The notes beneath the pieces were generated by a model. That model searched no databases. It saw only the letters and a program-made list of their open reading frames with translations, and was not told the origin of the DNA. 6,438 nt of DNA, taken from positions 1-6,438 of the forward strand of contig RFSC01000044.1 in assembly GCA_009924185.1 (NCBI GenBank). The letters run 5' to 3'. Position numbers and translations under genes: made by a program. Numbering within the stretch: position 1 is the first letter of the stretch; the number at the start of each line of letters is the position of its first letter. Source of the stretch: Actinomycetota bacterium (GTDB lineage Bacteria; Actinomycetota; Actinomycetes; Nanopelagicales; Nanopelagicaceae). This document shows positions 1-6,065 of the stretch, in pieces.

Positions 1-37
1 TTCCCGTTGTAAACATTCCCGTTGTAAACATTCCCGC
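1..37 (+). repeat. 15-bp tandem repeat at window edge
   Basis: The unit TTCCCGTTGTAAACA occurs at 1-15 and again, identically, at 16-30. A third partial copy (TTCCCG) starts at 31. The period is a multiple of three, so the frame continuing into the TadE-like gene stays open and reads SRCKH twice. It is unclear whether this stretch is translated or lies upstream of an unusual start. More copies may lie outside the window. Confidence 0.85.
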
Positions 38-532
38 AGTCGTTATTGGCATAACCAAAATCCCAATAACCAGCCTTTACTGGCAGGGCTGGTACTTGAT
101 GAACGAGGTTCGGCCATTTCGGAGTTTGTTCTTATCGCCACCCCTCTATTTCTGCCAGCACTGCTGTTCTTCAACGCGATGCATAACACGGCCAGTGAGG
201 AGATGAATGCCTCCATGCTGGCACGACAAGCTGTTCGCGCTTTCGCCACCGCCCCAGATCTCGCGACAGGTCACCAGAGAGTCAAGATAATTCTTGATCA
301 ATTTGCCAAATTGGAAGCATCGGGAGGTTCGAGCGGTCCTATTAGTCAAAAGAGAAATGAATTTACTTACAACATCAAATGTTTTGCGGATAACTGCTTG
401 ACTCCAGGTTCACTAGTTGAGTTAGAGCTATATCGAAAAGTTGAGCCCATAGTTGGTTTTGAGGTAAGTAAGAATCGCAAGGCCAGCGCTGTTGCCCGAA
501 GCTACTTCGATAAGTGGCGAGATGCTCCGTGA
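2..532 (+). CDS. TadE-like pilus assembly pseudopilin, 5' end outside window
   Basis: This is probably a minor pseudopilin of a Tad/Flp type IVb pilus, inserted in the cytoplasmic membrane and processed by a TadV-type prepilin peptidase. The frame is open from base 2 and has no ATG, GTG or TTG before 179. An ATG at 179 would cut off the signature region, so the start must lie upstream of the window, or be a rare CTG at 80 or 89. The stretch ERGSAISEFVLIA (101-139) has the prepilin pattern: a Gly, then Glu at +5 and Phe at +6, followed by a hydrophobic helix (PLFLPALLFF). An Ala-rich amphipathic segment (MLARQAVRAFATAPD) comes next, as in TadE proteins. The remaining exported domain of about 100 residues contains two Cys (in IKCFADNCL). 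The stop overlaps the start of the next gene (GTGA), which suggests translational coupling in a tad operon. The family is fairly sure; the exact subtype (TadE or TadF) is not. Confidence 0.75.
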   Translation, partial: SRCKHSRCKHSRSRYWHNQNPNNQPLLAGLVLDERGSAISEFVLIATPLFLPALLFFNAMHNTASEEMNASMLARQAVRAFATAPDLATGHQRVKIILDQFAKLEASGGSSGPISQKRNEFTYNIKCFADNCLTPGSLVELELYRKVEPIVGFEVSKNRKASAVARSYFDKWRDAP

Positions 533-1005
533 ATAGATTGTTAAGCAGACAGACAGAGTTCGACTCTGAAAAAGGTTCGATATCTCCGTTAATTATGCTG
601 TACTTCACTATTGCGATGTTGATGGCATTTATAGTTTCTAACCTTGCTTCAACCTACGTTGCTCGCAGGGATTTGATTAACAAAACCGAGGCTGCGCTAT
701 CTATCGCTACCCAAGAGCTAGATGAGTGGGTTTACTACTATAGATTGCCTACCAATGGACTACCCGGATCAAATAGTGATTTAGTTCCAATCAACTGCAG
801 CGATGCTGGAAGTACATTTTCCCGGGAATTATCTGCAATGGATACAAAAGCATCTCCAGCCCGAATCATGAGCTATCGATGCGATGGGTATTCCTTGGGG
901 GCGGTTGTTGAGCAGGAGCACCGATTGCCCTTCGCTGCATCACTGTTAGGTGTTGACTCATTCACCAATAGAGTGGATGTCAACGTACAGTCCACTTTTA
1001 GATAA
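529..1005 (+). CDS. TadE/TadG-like membrane-anchored pilus-associated protein
   Basis: This looks like the second pseudopilin-like or TadG-like protein of the same pilus cluster: a single N-terminal membrane helix with an exported domain. From the GTG at 529 it is 158 residues long. A short charged leader ending in EKGS (residues 14-17) precedes a hydrophobic helix at about 18-40. A segment resembling TadE/TadG proteins just after the membrane follows (YVARRDLINKTEAALSIA). The +5 Glu after the Gly is missing (the sequence is G-SISPL), so prepilin-peptidase processing is doubtful; this is common in TadG-like members. The C-terminal domain has two Cys (about 90 and 118) that could form a disulfide. 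I chose the GTG at 529 because it overlaps the upstream stop as GTGA and has GGCGAG seven bases before it. A GTG at 514 in the same frame would add five residues. Only 18 bp separate this gene from prfB. Confidence 0.65.
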   Translation: MNRLLSRQTEFDSEKGSISPLIMLYFTIAMLMAFIVSNLASTYVARRDLINKTEAALSIATQELDEWVYYYRLPTNGLPGSNSDLVPINCSDAGSTFSRELSAMDTKASPARIMSYRCDGYSLGAVVEQEHRLPFAASLLGVDSFTNRVDVNVQSTFR

Positions 1006-1010
1006 TCCAC

Positions 1011-1016
1011 TATTCT
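1011..1016 (+). promoter_or_regulatory. -10 box for leaderless prfB transcript
   Basis: TATTCT is followed by exactly seven bases and then the ATG of prfB at 1024, with no Shine-Dalgarno sequence between. This is the TANNNT-N6-8-start arrangement of actinobacterial leaderless genes, so transcription probably starts at the A of ATG. I see no convincing -35 hexamer. Confidence 0.55.
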
Positions 1017-1023
1017 TGGCGCC

Positions 1024-2127
1024 ATGGCTGAGCGCGAGATTAACTCTGAGATTGCCGGGTTAAGCTCGACATTGGCCTCAATCGAATCTGTTATTGATAT
1101 CGAAAAGCTTCGTGGGGAGCAGGTTGAACTTGAGGCCAAAGCAGGAGAGCCTGATCTTTGGAATGACCCTGACAATGCGCAGAAAGTAACTAGTGCGCTA
1201 TCGCGGGTGCAAGCAACCATCAACAAGGTGACCGCATTGCGTTCGCGAATTCAAGATCTACCCATCATGTTGGAGTTGGCAGAGGCCGAAGGGGACAGTG
1301 GCGCAAAATCTGATGTGGAGAAAGAGTTGGATGCATTGGCCGCTCTAATCTCGGAGCTAGAGGTTCAGACTCTGCTGAGTGGTGAGTATGACCATCGCGA
1401 TGCACTGATAACTATTCGATCTGAGGCAGGTGGAGTTGATGCTGCGGATTGGGCTGAGATGGTTTCTCGAATGTACTTTAGATATTGCGAGCGACATCAG
1501 TACGGTGTAAATGTTTTGGAAACCTCGTATGCGGAAGAAGCTGGGATTAAGTCAACTACTTTTCGAGTCAGCGGTCCCTATGCTTATGGAACATTGTCTG
1601 TAGAGCAGGGCACGCATCGTTTGGTGCGAATCTCACCTTTTGATAGTCAAAATCGTCGCCATACTTCATTTGCTGGCGTAGAAGTGGTTCCAGTTGTTGA
1701 TCAAAGCGACCACATTGATATCGATGAGAAGGACATTCGGGTTGATGTTTACCGATCATCAGGTCCTGGGGGTCAAGGAGTAAACACCACAGATTCTGCG
1801 GTACGCATTACTCACATCCCCACAGGCATTGTTGTTTCCTGCCAAAATGAAAGGTCGCAGATACAAAATAGAGCTACGGCGATGGCCGTTTTGCAATCTA
1901 AATTGTTGGAAAAACGCAATCAAGAGGAGCGTGCAAAAATCGATGCCCTTCGTGGTGATACATCTGGATCATGGGGCAATCAGATTCGCTCATATGTTCT
2001 TCACCCTTACCAAATGGTGAAAGATCATCGAACGGATTTTGAAACTGGCAATACACAAGCGGTACTCGATGGGGATTTGGATGGGTTCATTGCGGCTGGA
2101 ATTCGCTGGAGGCGAGAGAAGAAGTAG
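1024..2127 (+). CDS. prfB: Peptide chain release factor 2 (RF2)
   Basis: RF2 recognises UGA and UAA in the ribosomal A site and triggers hydrolysis of the peptidyl-tRNA ester. The 367-residue product matches the family length. Domain 1 (about 1-115) is helical and charged. The stop-recognition tripeptide SPF is at 204-206 in RISPFDSQNRRHTSFA, which marks RF2; RF1 has PxT here. The catalytic GGQ is at 249-251 in SSGPGGQGVNTTDSAVR, and the usual C-terminal helices end in RWRREKK. The gene is one uninterrupted frame, without the in-frame UGA autoregulatory frameshift of Escherichia coli prfB; absence of that site is common in Actinobacteria. The start is an ATG seven bases after a -10 box, consistent with leaderless initiation. 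In Actinobacteria prfB commonly lies directly upstream of ftsE, as it does here. Nothing about the protein looks damaged. Confidence 0.97.
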   Translation: MAEREINSEIAGLSSTLASIESVIDIEKLRGEQVELEAKAGEPDLWNDPDNAQKVTSALSRVQATINKVTALRSRIQDLPIMLELAEAEGDSGAKSDVEKELDALAALISELEVQTLLSGEYDHRDALITIRSEAGGVDAADWAEMVSRMYFRYCERHQYGVNVLETSYAEEAGIKSTTFRVSGPYAYGTLSVEQGTHRLVRISPFDSQNRRHTSFAGVEVVPVVDQSDHIDIDEKDIRVDVYRSSGPGGQGVNTTDSAVRITHIPTGIVVSCQNERSQIQNRATAMAVLQSKLLEKRNQEERAKIDALRGDTSGSWGNQIRSYVLHPYQMVKDHRTDFETGNTQAVLDGDLDGFIAAGIRWRREKK

Positions 2128-2344
2128 GTTAATTCCCCGGAAGCACGAATCACTCGATTCGCTGGATTTCTGAGTATCCAGCCCATTTCAAGAAGTTTCC
2201 TTAGAAGTGGGCATCGCGCGATTCACTGGATTCCTGAGCATCCAGCCCAAATGAAGAAGTAAGTTTCTGAGAATCACGCTCAATTTAGGTTTTTTCTCAC
2301 TCGAAACGGGCGATTTTGTCCAAAACTTTAACCCCCGCAATACC
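2128..2344. other. prfB-ftsE intergenic region
   Basis: There is no gene here. The region holds the two hairpin units described separately and a run of six T at 2290-2295. The T-run is preceded only by a weak four-pair stem (TGAG/CTCA). The hairpins could slow or end transcription from prfB, but none is followed directly by a T-run, so I do not call a classical terminator. Confidence 0.5.
2155..2260 (+). repeat. Two imperfect 42-bp hairpin units, period 64 bp
   Basis: CGATTCGCTGGATTTCTGAG (2155-2174) continues to AGAAGT at 2196. It recurs at 2219-2260 with about seven substitutions, so the period is 64 bp. Each unit holds a stem-loop of CTGGAT / ATCCAG with an eight-base loop (2162-2181 and 2226-2245), and the stem bases are the same in both copies. 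Copy 1 is followed by a second possible stem, CCCATTTC (2182-2189) with GAAGTGGG (2204-2211), eight pairs including one G-U. The start of the unit (ATTCGCTGGA) also matches the 3' end of prfB at 2101-2110, which suggests the repeat arose from that gene's tail. Confidence 0.75.
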
Positions 2345-2350
2345 TAAAAT
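2345..2350 (+). promoter_or_regulatory. -10 box for leaderless ftsE transcript
   Basis: TAAAAT is a near-consensus -10 hexamer. It is followed by seven bases (CACACCC) and then GTG at 2358. The spacing equals that at prfB and fits a leaderless mRNA starting at the GTG. It decides the ftsE start: a TTG start at 2316 would lie upstream of this promoter. No clear -35 box is visible. Confidence 0.6.
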
Positions 2351-2357
2351 CACACCC

Positions 2358-3047
2358 GTGATTCGCTTTGAAAATGTAACAAAGGTCTACTCCAAGACCG
2401 ATCGCCCTGCTCTCGACAATGTGAGCATAGATATTGAAAAGGGTGAGTTTGTTTTTCTTGTGGGTCTATCTGGTTCTGGAAAATCTACCTTCCTGCGACT
2501 AGTTCTAAGAGAAGAGAAGCCAACCTCTGGAACTATTCATGTTGCCGGCAAAGATTTGGGAACGCTATCTAATTGGAAGGTGCCGGAGCTGCGCAGACAG
2601 GTCGGTACGGTGTTTCAAGATTTTCGTTTACTACCAAATAAGACTGTTGCCGAGAATGTGGCATTCACATTACATGTTTTGGGTTTTTCGAAAAAAGAAA
2701 TTGCCCGTGAAGTTCCAGAGGTTTTAGAACTTGTTGGCCTGGAAGATAAAGCAGATCGCAAACCAGGAGAGTTGTCGGGCGGAGAGCAACAACGCGTTGC
2801 GATTGCCCGTGCTTATGTCAGCAATCCAGCGATTCTGATAGCTGATGAGCCAACCGGAAACCTTGACCCGGCTACATCTGTTGGAATTATGAAGTTGCTA
2901 GATCGCATTAATCGCGAGGGGACCACTGTTGTGATGGCTACCCACGATGCGGGAATTGTGGATCAGATGCGAAAGCGTGTTATTGAGCTAGACAAAGGCC
3001 AAGTCATTCGCGATCAGGCGCGTGGCGTGTACGGATATACAGGTTAA
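2358..3047 (+). CDS. ftsE: Cell-division ABC transporter ATPase FtsE
   Basis: FtsE is the cytoplasmic ATPase of the FtsEX complex. It drives conformational changes in FtsX that regulate peptidoglycan hydrolases at the septum. From the GTG at 2358 the protein is 229 residues, the same as the familiar actinobacterial FtsE length, and begins MIRFENVTKVY. All nucleotide-binding motifs are intact: Walker A GLSGSGKST (36-44), Q-loop Gln87 in VFQDFRLL, signature LSGGEQQR (139-146), Walker B ILIADEP (159-165) with catalytic Glu164, and H-loop His195 in MATHD. The C-terminus (RGVYGYTG) is typical of the actinobacterial group. A TTG at 2316 in the same frame would add 14 unconserved residues and is rejected. 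ftsX starts two bases after the stop, so the pair is co-transcribed. An intact ATPase beside a broken partner is the odd feature of this locus. Confidence 0.95.
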   Translation: MIRFENVTKVYSKTDRPALDNVSIDIEKGEFVFLVGLSGSGKSTFLRLVLREEKPTSGTIHVAGKDLGTLSNWKVPELRRQVGTVFQDFRLLPNKTVAENVAFTLHVLGFSKKEIAREVPEVLELVGLEDKADRKPGELSGGEQQRVAIARAYVSNPAILIADEPTGNLDPATSVGIMKLLDRINREGTTVVMATHDAGIVDQMRKRVIELDKGQVIRDQARGVYGYTG

Positions 3048-3049
3048 TC

Positions 3050-3738
3050 ATGCGTGCAAGATTTATTTTGAGTGAAGTTGGAATTGGACTCCGTCGAAAC
3101 CTGACAATGACTTTCGCGGTTGTTATAACCGTAGCGATTTCTTTGTCATTGCTCGGAATTGGCTTGCTTTCAAACTCACAGGTCCGGGTTATGAAGGATT
3201 ATTGGTATGACAAGATTGAGGTATCGGTTTACCTCTGCGGATCTTTGTCTGATTCACCATCCTGCGCAGGGGGAGTAGTTACTCCAGAACAGCGTCTTGA
3301 AATCCAAAACGACCTTGAAGAGTTGCCGGTGGTTGAGACCGTTTACTATGAATCCCAATCAGAGGCTTTCGAGCGTTTCCAGGAGCGGTTTAAAGATTCC
3401 GCTATCTCGCAAAATGTCACCGCAAATCAATTGCCTGAGTCTTTTAGAGTGAAATTGAAGGACCCAACGCAGTTTGCTGTCGTGCAAAGTGCTTTTTCAG
3501 GGCGACCTGGAGTTGATGTAGTTCAGGACCAACGTTCAATTTTGGAGAAATTCTTCCGCCTCCTTAATGTTTTGCGAGATGGTGCCTTGGCAATTGGCTT
3601 TGCTAGCGTTTTGACCGCAGCATTATTGATTATACCTGGAATGATGTTTGGCTGGCATCTGCTTACTTGCTCGCTACTGGTGTGGCGGTCTCATCGCTGG
3701 CCTCAGTTCTTACTTTGCGCAAGTACCTAAAGGTCTAG
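3050..3738 (+). pseudogene. ftsX: ftsX with internal deletion and frameshift
   Basis: FtsX is the membrane partner of FtsE, normally about 300 residues with four membrane helices and an extracellular domain between the first two. The frame from ATG 3050 is normal for about 195 residues: cytoplasmic start, membrane helix 1 (about 20-41), extracellular domain with the Cys63/Cys72 pair and the segment SRP-like GRPGVDVVQDQRSILEKFF, then the beginning of helix 2 ending in LTAALLII. It then reads an unrelated 31-residue tail and stops at 3728-3730. From about 3622 the +2 frame encodes the expected FtsX C-terminus, IIDYTWNDVWLASAYLLATG followed by a last helix and LTLRKYLKV, ending at TAG 3736-3738. 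The conserved block between these parts (rest of helix 2, the cytoplasmic loop with its RRREIGIMRLVGAS-type motif, and helix 3) is absent, roughly 65-75 codons. This may be a true deletion or an assembly error. Alternatively, a truncated 226-residue protein may be made. Confidence 0.85.
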
Positions 3739-3783
3739 TTAGCTCCAACTTTGCGCAATTACCTAAAGGTCTAGTTAGCTCCA
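3712..3783 (+). repeat. 36-bp tandem duplication of the ftsX tail and stop
   Basis: The unit starting ACTTTGCGCAAGTACCTAAA (3712-3747) is repeated immediately at 3748-3783 with one difference (AAG to AAT). Copy 1 contains the last codons of ftsX, TLRKYLKV and its TAG. Copy 2 still reads TLRNYLKV and TAG in its own frame. A more decayed third copy may lie at about 3804-3845 (GCGCAAT, CTAAAG, CCAAC in the same order). The duplicated unit therefore originates from coding sequence. Confidence 0.95.
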
Positions 3784-4069
3784 ACATAGCCTTTTTGCAG
3801 TAAGCGCAATCACTAAAGTTGTCAAAAGAGCTTTACTATCCAACTTCTGTCGCCCACAAAGAGGTGTTCGGATTTTGATACCTACACAATCCCAGGTTCG
3901 GATTTTGATGCCTACACAATCACCTGCTTGAATAGGTTTTGCTAAAGAAGCGATTTCGGTAAATTCTTATGCCTACCAGCGGTCCTCTGGAAATCAAGTA
4001 CTTGAGAAACCAACCCAAATTGAGTTACCTTTGGGGTCAGTATTTGATAGTTGTCCATTAAAGCATTTC
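3739..4069. other. ftsX-protease gap without a gene, rich in decayed repeats
   Basis: About 330 bases show no credible coding frame on either strand. The first half is the second copy of the ftsX-tail repeat and the 30-bp repeat. Degenerate echoes of both follow at about 3804-3845 and 3954-3983. A stem-loop of CCCAAA (4014-4019) and TTTGGG (4030-4035) with a ten-base loop lies upstream of the protease gene. It has no T-run after it, so its role is unknown. Many actinobacteria carry a cell-wall hydrolase gene at this place; no trace of one is visible. Confidence 0.6.
3866..3925 (+). repeat. 30-bp tandem repeat, two copies
   Basis: GTTCGGATTTTGATACCTAC opens the unit at 3866-3895. The second copy at 3896-3925 is identical except for three or four bases (ATACC to ATGCC, and CCCAG to CACCT at the end). 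A third, decayed copy with TTCGG and ATGCCTAC in the same order lies at about 3954-3983. The copies are directly adjacent, so this is a minisatellite and not a CRISPR array. Confidence 0.9.
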
Positions 4070-4073
4070 GGAG
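4070..4073 (+). promoter_or_regulatory. Ribosome binding site of the S41 protease gene
   Basis: GGAG lies nine bases before ATG 4083. No -10 box sits at the leaderless distance. This gene therefore appears to use a 5' leader and Shine-Dalgarno initiation, unlike prfB, ftsE and smpB in the same window. Confidence 0.5.
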
Positions 4074-4082
4074 CGAGAGCTG

Positions 4083-5447
4083 ATGTCCAAAAAAAGTACT
4101 GGTCGACCTAGTGCGGGCCAGAAGCGTTCCAAAACGACAAAAATCTCCAAACCCAAGAACAAAACCACAAACTCCAGATCCACAAAATCTAAGCCGGTAG
4201 CCGATGCCTCAAAAAGATCGAGTCTTGCATCGAGCTCTGATAACTACAAAGATAAACCAGCTTTGATTCGGGGCAATTCCACTTCTTTGGAATTCTCAAG
4301 CAACCCTGCGCCGACAGAAACTAAGAGTAAGTACTTTAATTCTGATCTTCTGCGTCGAATTTCTATTTTGGTAATCTGTTCAAGCCTTGTTTTCGGTATT
4401 GGTGTTCAAGTGGGCAAGGGCAGTAACGGAGCCTTGGTAGACAACGCGATAGATACTGTGTTGGAAACCGGAGCTCAAGAGTTAGACCGTGAGTTATTGG
4501 AGAGGGCTGCCATATCAGGAGTGCTCAAGGCAACTGGCGATGAATGGGCAAATTACTTTCCGAAAAGTGCACTAGAGGTTCTGCAGGAACAAAGCTCCAA
4601 TACCTTTACTGGTGTCGGAGTGTGGCTAACCAAGACTCGAAGCGGTCAAATAAAGATTTCTTCTATTCAAGATGATTCTCCTGCAGCTAAGTCCGGAATC
4701 CTTCCTGGAGATCAGATACTTGAAATTAATGGAACGGATGTAAGAGGCGCCTCTCTTACCTCGGTAATTTCCATAATTCGCGGTAGCACAGGTAAGAGAA
4801 TTGAACTTCTTGTGGCGAGAGGAGAGAAGAAGATTCTTGCCTCTCTCTCCGCTAAGAAAATCGTGGCTAGTTCAGTGGAAGCTAGCCAAGTATCAAGAGG
4901 CGTTGCTCTTCTAGAGATTGCCAATTTTGCTCAGGGAACTACAGAGGCGGTAAAGAGTGCTTTGCAGGATTTGAATTACAAAGCAGGAGTAATCATTGAT
5001 TTGAGGAATAATCCAGGTGGTTTAATTGAAGAAGCCGTCGGGGTCTCTGAGTTATTCATCAATCGTGGGGTTATTGTTTCTTACCAGGTAAATGACAAAG
5101 AGCGAGTTTTCAAGGCAAATAATTCAAATCCGATTCAAGCTCCAGTAGTTGTGATTGTTAACCGAAACACCGCCAGTTCTGCTGAAATCCTGGCAGGCGC
5201 ATTTCAAGATCGCAATCGTGGAGTTGTTGTTGGAGAGCGCACCTATGGAAAAGGGTCGGTTCAAGAGTTTGTCACTTTAAGTGATGGTTCAAGAATTGAA
5301 CTAACCGTCGCGCTATTTAGAACTCCTAGTGGCAGGGCGATTGAAGAGTTTGGAATAACTCCTGATCTCCAGGTAACAGATTCCCAAGTGGGCGTTAAAG
5401 CTTTGCAGGTATTAGGCGGATTGGCCGCCCTGGTTTCGCCTAAATAG
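4083..5447 (+). CDS. Membrane-anchored S41 family C-terminal processing protease
   Basis: This is a serine protease of the CtpA/Prc type, which trims or degrades exported proteins from their C-termini. The 454-residue protein has a cytoplasmic tail of about 88 residues that is very rich in Lys, Ser and Thr and probably disordered. One membrane helix (about 92-110) follows, so the rest lies outside the membrane. A PDZ domain spans about 173-255, with the carboxylate loop TGVGVWL and the motif SPAAKSGILPGDQILEING. The S41 core follows with VIIDLRNNPGG (303-313), Ser365 in NTASSAEILAGA and Lys390 in RTYGKGSVQ. The 25-residue spacing of that Ser/Lys pair matches known CtpB-type enzymes, so the dyad appears intact. 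The ATG at 4083 has a Shine-Dalgarno sequence. Position between ftsEX and smpB is a recurring actinobacterial arrangement. The substrate cannot be read from the sequence; a role in envelope or division-protein turnover is an inference from context. Confidence 0.93.
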   Translation: MSKKSTGRPSAGQKRSKTTKISKPKNKTTNSRSTKSKPVADASKRSSLASSSDNYKDKPALIRGNSTSLEFSSNPAPTETKSKYFNSDLLRRISILVICSSLVFGIGVQVGKGSNGALVDNAIDTVLETGAQELDRELLERAAISGVLKATGDEWANYFPKSALEVLQEQSSNTFTGVGVWLTKTRSGQIKISSIQDDSPAAKSGILPGDQILEINGTDVRGASLTSVISIIRGSTGKRIELLVARGEKKILASLSAKKIVASSVEASQVSRGVALLEIANFAQGTTEAVKSALQDLNYKAGVIIDLRNNPGGLIEEAVGVSELFINRGVIVSYQVNDKERVFKANNSNPIQAPVVVIVNRNTASSAEILAGAFQDRNRGVVVGERTYGKGSVQEFVTLSDGSRIELTVALFRTPSGRAIEEFGITPDLQVTDSQVGVKALQVLGGLAALVSPK

Positions 5448-5479
5448 CTAGACAAACAAGAATAGTCGGGCAAACTCGA

Positions 5480-5485
5480 TACCCT
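5480..5485 (+). promoter_or_regulatory. -10 box for leaderless smpB transcript
   Basis: TACCCT fits the TANNNT pattern and lies six bases before the GTG start of smpB at 5492. No Shine-Dalgarno sequence is present in the short 44-bp gap. Leaderless initiation is therefore likely, although read-through from the protease gene is also possible. Confidence 0.4.
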
Positions 5486-5491
5486 TGCCCT

Positions 5492-5998
5492 GTGGTCAAG
5501 GAAATAGGAAAAAAATTAATCGCCCAGAATAAGAAGGGGCGTCATGACTATTTCATTGATGAGGTTTTTGAGGCTGGCTTGGTGTTAATGGGAACAGAGG
5601 TAAAGTCTTTACGAGCTGGGCGCGCGACTTTGACTGATGGCTATGCGGTTGTCGAGGATGGAGAGCTTTGGTTAAGCGGGGTTCATATCCCTGAGTACAA
5701 CGAAGGATCCTGGACCAATCATGAGCCTCGTCGAAAGAGAAAACTTCTCCTAAATCGCCGAGAGATTGCTAAATTGATTGGAAAGTTAAAAGAGGGCGGG
5801 ATTACTTTAATTCCACTCACTCTTTACTTTAAAGATGGCAAAGCGAAGGTTGAACTTGGTCTTGCTCGTGGAAAGAAAGCGCATGATAAGCGTGCAACTT
5901 TGATGGAGAAGCAAGCTAGTCGAGAGGTTGATAGAGAGCTTTCACGGCGAGCCTCCGGCAAAGGCGGTTCATCCCGTCGTGGTGGTTACGAGGATTAA
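5492..5998 (+). CDS. smpB: SsrA-binding protein SmpB
   Basis: SmpB binds tmRNA and delivers it to stalled ribosomes, mimicking the missing codon-anticodon stem, so that trans-translation can start. The 168-residue protein has the family features in order: KKLIAQNKKGRHDYFI (7-22), GTEVKSLRAGRATL (34-47), the RNA-binding segment HIPEYNEGSW (65-74), RKRKLLLNRREI (82-92), and the motif GLARGKKAHDKR (123-134). His131 corresponds to the functionally important His of the C-terminal tail in Escherichia coli SmpB. The tail (135-168) is basic and slightly longer than usual, ending in a Gly/Arg/Ser-rich stretch. The start is GTG at 5492, next to a -10-like box. The partner RNA gene ssrA begins about 270 bp downstream, which is the standard linkage of the two components. 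Confidence 0.97.
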   Translation: MVKEIGKKLIAQNKKGRHDYFIDEVFEAGLVLMGTEVKSLRAGRATLTDGYAVVEDGELWLSGVHIPEYNEGSWTNHEPRRKRKLLLNRREIAKLIGKLKEGGITLIPLTLYFKDGKAKVELGLARGKKAHDKRATLMEKQASREVDRELSRRASGKGGSSRRGGYED

Positions 5999-6065
5999 TC
6001 ATTTAACGCGAGGCTGAATCTGGCTCGAGTGCACGTTTTAAATGGGCGATAAGTTACTGACTACC

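Noticed and set aside
3..206. Frame 3 reading through the window start, including ATG 99 with GGCAGGG upstream
   Set aside because: After the first residues it runs against the clear prepilin motif in frame 2 and has no recognisable protein character downstream. The first 30 bases could still be the end of a previous gene.
1024..1110. Programmed +1 frameshift in prfB
   Set aside because: The frame is continuous from ATG to stop, with no in-frame UGA or upstream Shine-Dalgarno-like slippery site.
873..1226. Minus-strand open frames opposite the tad genes, prfB, the protease and smpB
   Set aside because: They lie fully opposite well-supported genes, have no family features and no start signals. 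They are shadows.
1829..2020. Short plus-strand frame inside prfB (and a similar one inside ftsE at 2539-2727)
   Set aside because: They are out-of-frame readings of conserved coding sequence with no protein features.
2268..2300. Rho-independent terminator before ftsE
   Set aside because: The run of six T has only a four-pair stem well before it, which is too weak to call.
2316..2357. TTG start giving a 243-residue FtsE
   Set aside because: It would add 14 unconserved residues and start upstream of the TAAAAT box. The GTG at 2358 gives the familiar 229-residue protein.
3731..3925. Possible CRISPR array
   Set aside because: The 36-bp and 30-bp repeats are directly adjacent with no spacers and differ from each other, so this is not a CRISPR.
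4020..4048. Promoter TTGAGT-17-TTTGAT before the S41 protease
   Set aside because: The -10 match is poor and the element overlaps a stem-loop. No better candidate was found, so none is annotated.
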